Of a stretch of 64,000 bases of DNA, positions 60,758-64,000 are shown in pieces. Position 1 is the stretch's first letter; each line of letters opens with the position of its first letter. This DNA is from Monilinia fructicola (lineage: Eukaryota; Ascomycota; Leotiomycetes; Helotiales; Sclerotiniaceae): contig VICG01000011.1 of NCBI GenBank assembly GCA_008692225.1, positions 1,724,501-1,788,500 on the forward strand, read 5' to 3'. The translations under genes and the position numbers were made by a program. The notes below the pieces were generated by a model that had not been told where the DNA came from, ran no database searches, and worked only from the letters and a program-made list of their open reading frames with translations.

Positions 60758-62829
60758 TCTGCTTCAAGGGATGATGGGATGGTAGAACTAATAGAATTGA
60801 CACCAGCGCCCTTTATGAAATGCTGAAAGAAAGTTGGGGCAAACCAGTGAACGATACGAATCGATTGATATAAGAGAGGTGAGAAGATGCAAGTATCTCA
60901 GTTCCATCTACCTACTCCCACTGGGCACTTGAAAGGAATCATTTGAGCAATCCATGGATGTCAATTTTCAGCTCCAAGAAATGTGTACGGAGTATAACAA
61001 CCGGCCCGTGCATTTGGCGGCCGCATCCCATCAAAAAGTATGAGGACTGACAAAGTCATGAAATCAAATCTTTACAATTGTAGGGTTGGAGCAGAAAGGT
61101 CAGATGCGGTCAAATGAGCCAAACAAACCAATCTTCACTACAATATGATGAGAGTTGTCAGATTTCTACAGCTAGTTTGGTTGTGAACCTACCCGTCCCA
61201 TCTTATTGAATTACCCAAGTCCCGCTACTTAGTAATGTTCAGCTAGATCCAACGAACGATATTCCACTGGCAATAAATGATGCGTGGCTGATTTTTGGAA
61301 GAGAATTGTTATCATACCATGGTTTCTTCACGAATAGATCTTGAATGAAGCTAACATCGTTATCACTTCTGAAGAACACCAAACGAAGATTGTCTTGTAT
61401 GTCACGCGTTATTCACGTGATGTGGCCTCCAGCAGAGAAATGTTTCGACTCGGAGTTCCGAACTACCGAACTGCCGAAGTACCGTGGAAAAGCTTAGTTG
61501 CATGCTTGACATTCTTCTTACGATTTAATTGTCATAATTTACACATCAAAGCTATCCTATCGCATGAACATGAAACAGAAGGAATAAATGAATAGCATCT
61601 TTCCATCCATCTTCCCTCCCTCTCGCCGTACGGCCCCCTTGTTAGGTTCTTCAGGAAACTTTAAATAGATCAGTTCCAGAATACGTCAGTAGTCCGTAGG
61701 CTCCTCGAGCTCCACTGATACCGTATGGGGTACAGCAGCCACCGCAATCCCGCATTCTGTTCCTTTGTTTGGAAAAGATGTGATCTCCACTCCTTCTCGA
61801 ATACCGGTAACGTTTCCGTCATTCGGAGGCGGGATGAACGAGGTCATAGACGTTGCCCTGTTGCTGACGATACGAAATGGAGACATCTTTCATCGATAAG
61901 ATAACTCACGCATTATTAGATTACCGCACTGGTAAGGTTACGCCCCTCGGATCCACGGAAACAAACGCAATGACTATTGCAGAGCACTACGAAGTTGGTA
62001 GACGCATGGCTGGTTTTGCTAATCTAGATCTTGAAAAGCTATATTTGGCATTTCTACTGTACAGTATTGTACTAACTTACAGTACTAAGATGGCTCGTCC
62101 GATGTACACGTCTGTTTCTTTTTATTTTTGCCCCTCCCTGCCTCCCTCCCTGCCTCCCTGCCTCCCTGCCCCCCTGCCTCCCTGCCTACCTTTCCCCCTT
62201 CCCCTAAGAGATTTCCCCCGGGGAGACCCTGTTTGCTTTGTTCTTCGAAATTGACCCAAATTGCCGAAGATGATGCGCGATCTTGGCAATTATCGGAAAT
62301 TAGGGACACTGGGAAAATACGAGGGGATGTCGGTTGAACCGTTTAGACGCCAAACACATCCGTCAACAATCATAATCTCAATTGGTACGAAGTCACGAAG
62401 AGTATTTGAAGATCGACGAGAGAAAGGCGGAAGTATATCTTCTAATTTTCCTCGTCCCCAATCTTGAAAACCTCTGAGCAATACGAAGATATGATATTGC
62501 TCTGTTGCCGCCCAGATCTATTTATGGACGAGAAGAAGTTGGTAATGTTACTCCAGGGTTGCTCCATAACGTTAAGGGTTTATCGTATCTCCACCGGCTC
62601 CACTAATCAAAGCATATACTTTCTACTGTCAGTGTGATTGCCTGTCTAAGTGGACAAGGCGATCGCCTTCTTGGATTCTATCCGTATTTCTATTTGGTAT
62701 CCCCATACCTTTGTTCTCGTTCCCAACCTCTTTCCATTTCTAACATATATTTCTTCGTCTGTCGTTTCCGTTTGGATCTTTCAATAAAAACACCACGTTC
62801 GTTAATACACTCCGGCATTTCTTGCCAAA
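60758..62829. other. intergenic with possible gene fragments
   Basis: Contains a plus frame at 61877-62254 (METSFIDKITHALLDYRTGK and on) and an overlapping-start minus frame at 61686-61886 (MSPFRIVSNRATSMTSFIPP and on). Both have coding-like composition but no domain, and cannot both be real. A CCTCCCTG tract (62129-62206) interrupts the plus frame. The last 200 bp are the promoter and leader of the secreted cysteine-rich gene. Confidence 0.45.
62129..62206. repeat. CCTCCCTG pyrimidine-strand repeat
   Basis: Tandem CCTCCCTG and CCTGCCTC units, nearly all pyrimidine, similar in type to the tract at 41224-41328. Translated frames give Pro/Leu/Ser or Gly/Arg/Glu repeats that are artefacts. Confidence 0.88.
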
Positions 62830-63633
62830 ATGAGGTCTTTCGTTCCTACTCTAATTAACCTGGGTCTCGTGACTTTGGCCGCCGCTCAAACCTCGAGTTC
62901 CAACTCGACCAGTTGCGTTTCCTCCTACCAATCTTGTTTGGATAACGGTGGAGCGGACAACACATGCCAGTCAGAAAACGCGAAATGCAAAAACGTATGT
63001 GCTGATTCTTACGGGTCCTGCCTTCGATCGTCCGACGATTCCCCAGCATGTATGAATACATACAATTCTTGCCTGAATAGCTACACCATTTTCACCACGG
63101 CAGCAAACTCGGCTGGAAAGGACTGTGCCTCTCTGTTTTCTGGATGCCACGATGCTGGAAAACCTGACAACACTTGCAATAGTATCGCAGCTCAATGTAA
63201 GCGCCATCGTCTTCTTCTAACGTTTGGTAGATCATACCACTGACAATGACAGGCAAGGACAAATGTAGCACAATTTATGCCACGGCCCTTACTAGCGGAT
63301 CTGCAGATACATCAGCAGCCAGTATACAATACAACAATTGTCTAGACTCCTTCAGTGTATTTGCTACTAGAGAAGCTTCGGCTAACATCGATTGGTAAGC
63401 TTATGGGTTCACAATTCTTGCATTTCTCACTACCCAAAATCATCTCCCGATTTCGAATTCCACTTTCATGTTCCCTCTCATACCTTTATTTTCTTTCCAA
63501 TGCAATTTTCGTTGCTCAGTTGCATAATAGACATTGACTAACTGCCCAATTTTCCAGTGTTTCCCAATTTTCAACCTGCAGAGCCAACGGTACCGATGAT
63601 AACACATGCAATTCTTACACAGCGCAATGTAAA
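62830..63633 (+). CDS. secreted protein of repeated cysteine modules (3' end uncertain)
   Basis: Unrecognised secreted protein. Exons 62830-63196, 63253-63394 and from 63558, with introns of 56 and 163 bp (GTAAGC/CAG and GTAAGC/CAG); phases agree. Residues 1-19 form a signal peptide (hydrophobic stretch ending LAAAQ). The mature part repeats a module: C-x6-C-x9-C-x6-C-x3-C starts at Cys29 and again at Cys99, and a third copy starts at Cys170, of which C-x6-C-x9-C-x6-C is visible. C-x17-C precedes the second and third modules (81/99 and 152/170). DNTC recurs in all three. The second module lacks the two inner cysteines found at 64 and 74. The third exon reaches a donor-like GTGAGT at 63634, or GTAAAG at 63629, which is the same relative place as intron 1. 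The true end may lie further right or outside the window. An extracellular disulfide-rich role is inferred. Confidence 0.78.
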
Positions 63634-64000
63634 GTGAGTAAAACCAGTTTTGATTCCACCAGACTTTCCTACCATGAACTCCTGCTTTCCCTTTCATCCT
63701 CTACAGTCGCGGGGGTTTAGGGAATTACATCCCAGTTCCCTCCCTATCTTATCCCCTCTTGATTCTTCTCTTAATCCCCCAATTCTATTCTCTGATCTTG
63801 GTATTCGAATCACGCGGAGTCTGCTATACGAGGGGCCAACAGAAGAGAAGATAGAGGCAATGTCAAAATGGCTGTGGGCTATCTTCACATGAACAGACCT
63901 CCCAACTCTTGGGTAACTTGTGCATCATGAAGTCACGTGTCATAGCTGAAGTCTTCTGCCTTGGTTCACATCCTAACAATTCTTCAAGTCAAAGTAATTG
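63634..64000. other. possible intron and 3' end of the cysteine-module gene
   Basis: Pyrimidine-rich CATCCTCTACAG at about 63,699-63,710 could be an acceptor. Either a very short terminal exon (GCGGGGGTTTAG region) or a longer exon beyond the window would follow. Nothing else recognised. Confidence 0.4.

Noticed and set aside
61686..62254. Overlapping frames on both strands as two genes
   Set aside because: Both have moderate coding character but neither has a domain or complete structure, so I list them only as possible fragments.

Overview
The window looks like nuclear DNA of a filamentous ascomycete. Genes are widely spaced, introns are short (about 47-163 bp, GT..AG), and the gene set is typical of these fungi: a GH35 beta-galactosidase of the LacA type, a secreted tyrosinase, a fungal-style homeobox regulator and an AT-rich repeat island with RIP-like C-to-T decay. 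A Leotiomycete (Botrytis/Sclerotinia-like) is my guess from protein style only; no marker here proves it.

Layout. 1-3500: gene-poor, with a diverged tandem repeat of about 230 bp. 3501-5608 (-): homeobox transcription factor, followed by about 11.7 kb without a convincing gene. 17329-20626 (-): secreted beta-galactosidase. 21202-21302 (+): intron-containing tRNA-Pro(AGG). 21683-23854 (-): secreted tyrosinase with seven exons. 26059-29481 (-): large calcineurin-like phosphoesterase with repeated N-terminal modules. 30175-31075 (-): mitochondrial-looking conserved protein. 31876-33546 (-): phosphoacetylglucosamine mutase (chitin and GPI precursor pathway). 34006-36959: an extremely AT-rich island made of four TA-flanked inverted-repeat elements. 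38236-40432 (-): BRF1, a Pol III initiation factor. 42093-43417 (+): PRMT1-type arginine methyltransferase. 44511-46352 (-): MUS81 endonuclease. 49.6-58.7 kb: small orphan genes, all on the + strand. 59585-60757 (-): DUF2306-like membrane protein. 62830 onward (+): secreted protein built from a repeated cysteine module.

The genes do not form an obvious pathway cluster. They are a mix of housekeeping genes (transcription, DNA repair, cell-wall precursor synthesis), secreted enzymes and lineage-specific genes.

One pattern cuts across the window. Seven gene models are interrupted by single-base frame changes, mostly at short homopolymers, and allowing for about twelve such indels restores consistent full-length models. 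Because BRF1, essential in the fungi studied, carries two compensating ones, base-calling or assembly indels are a better explanation than pseudogenes for most of them. Reads or RNA-seq would decide.

The most interesting candidates are the cysteine-module secreted protein, the palindromic TA-flanked element array, the repeat-bearing phosphoesterase and the orphan gene run.
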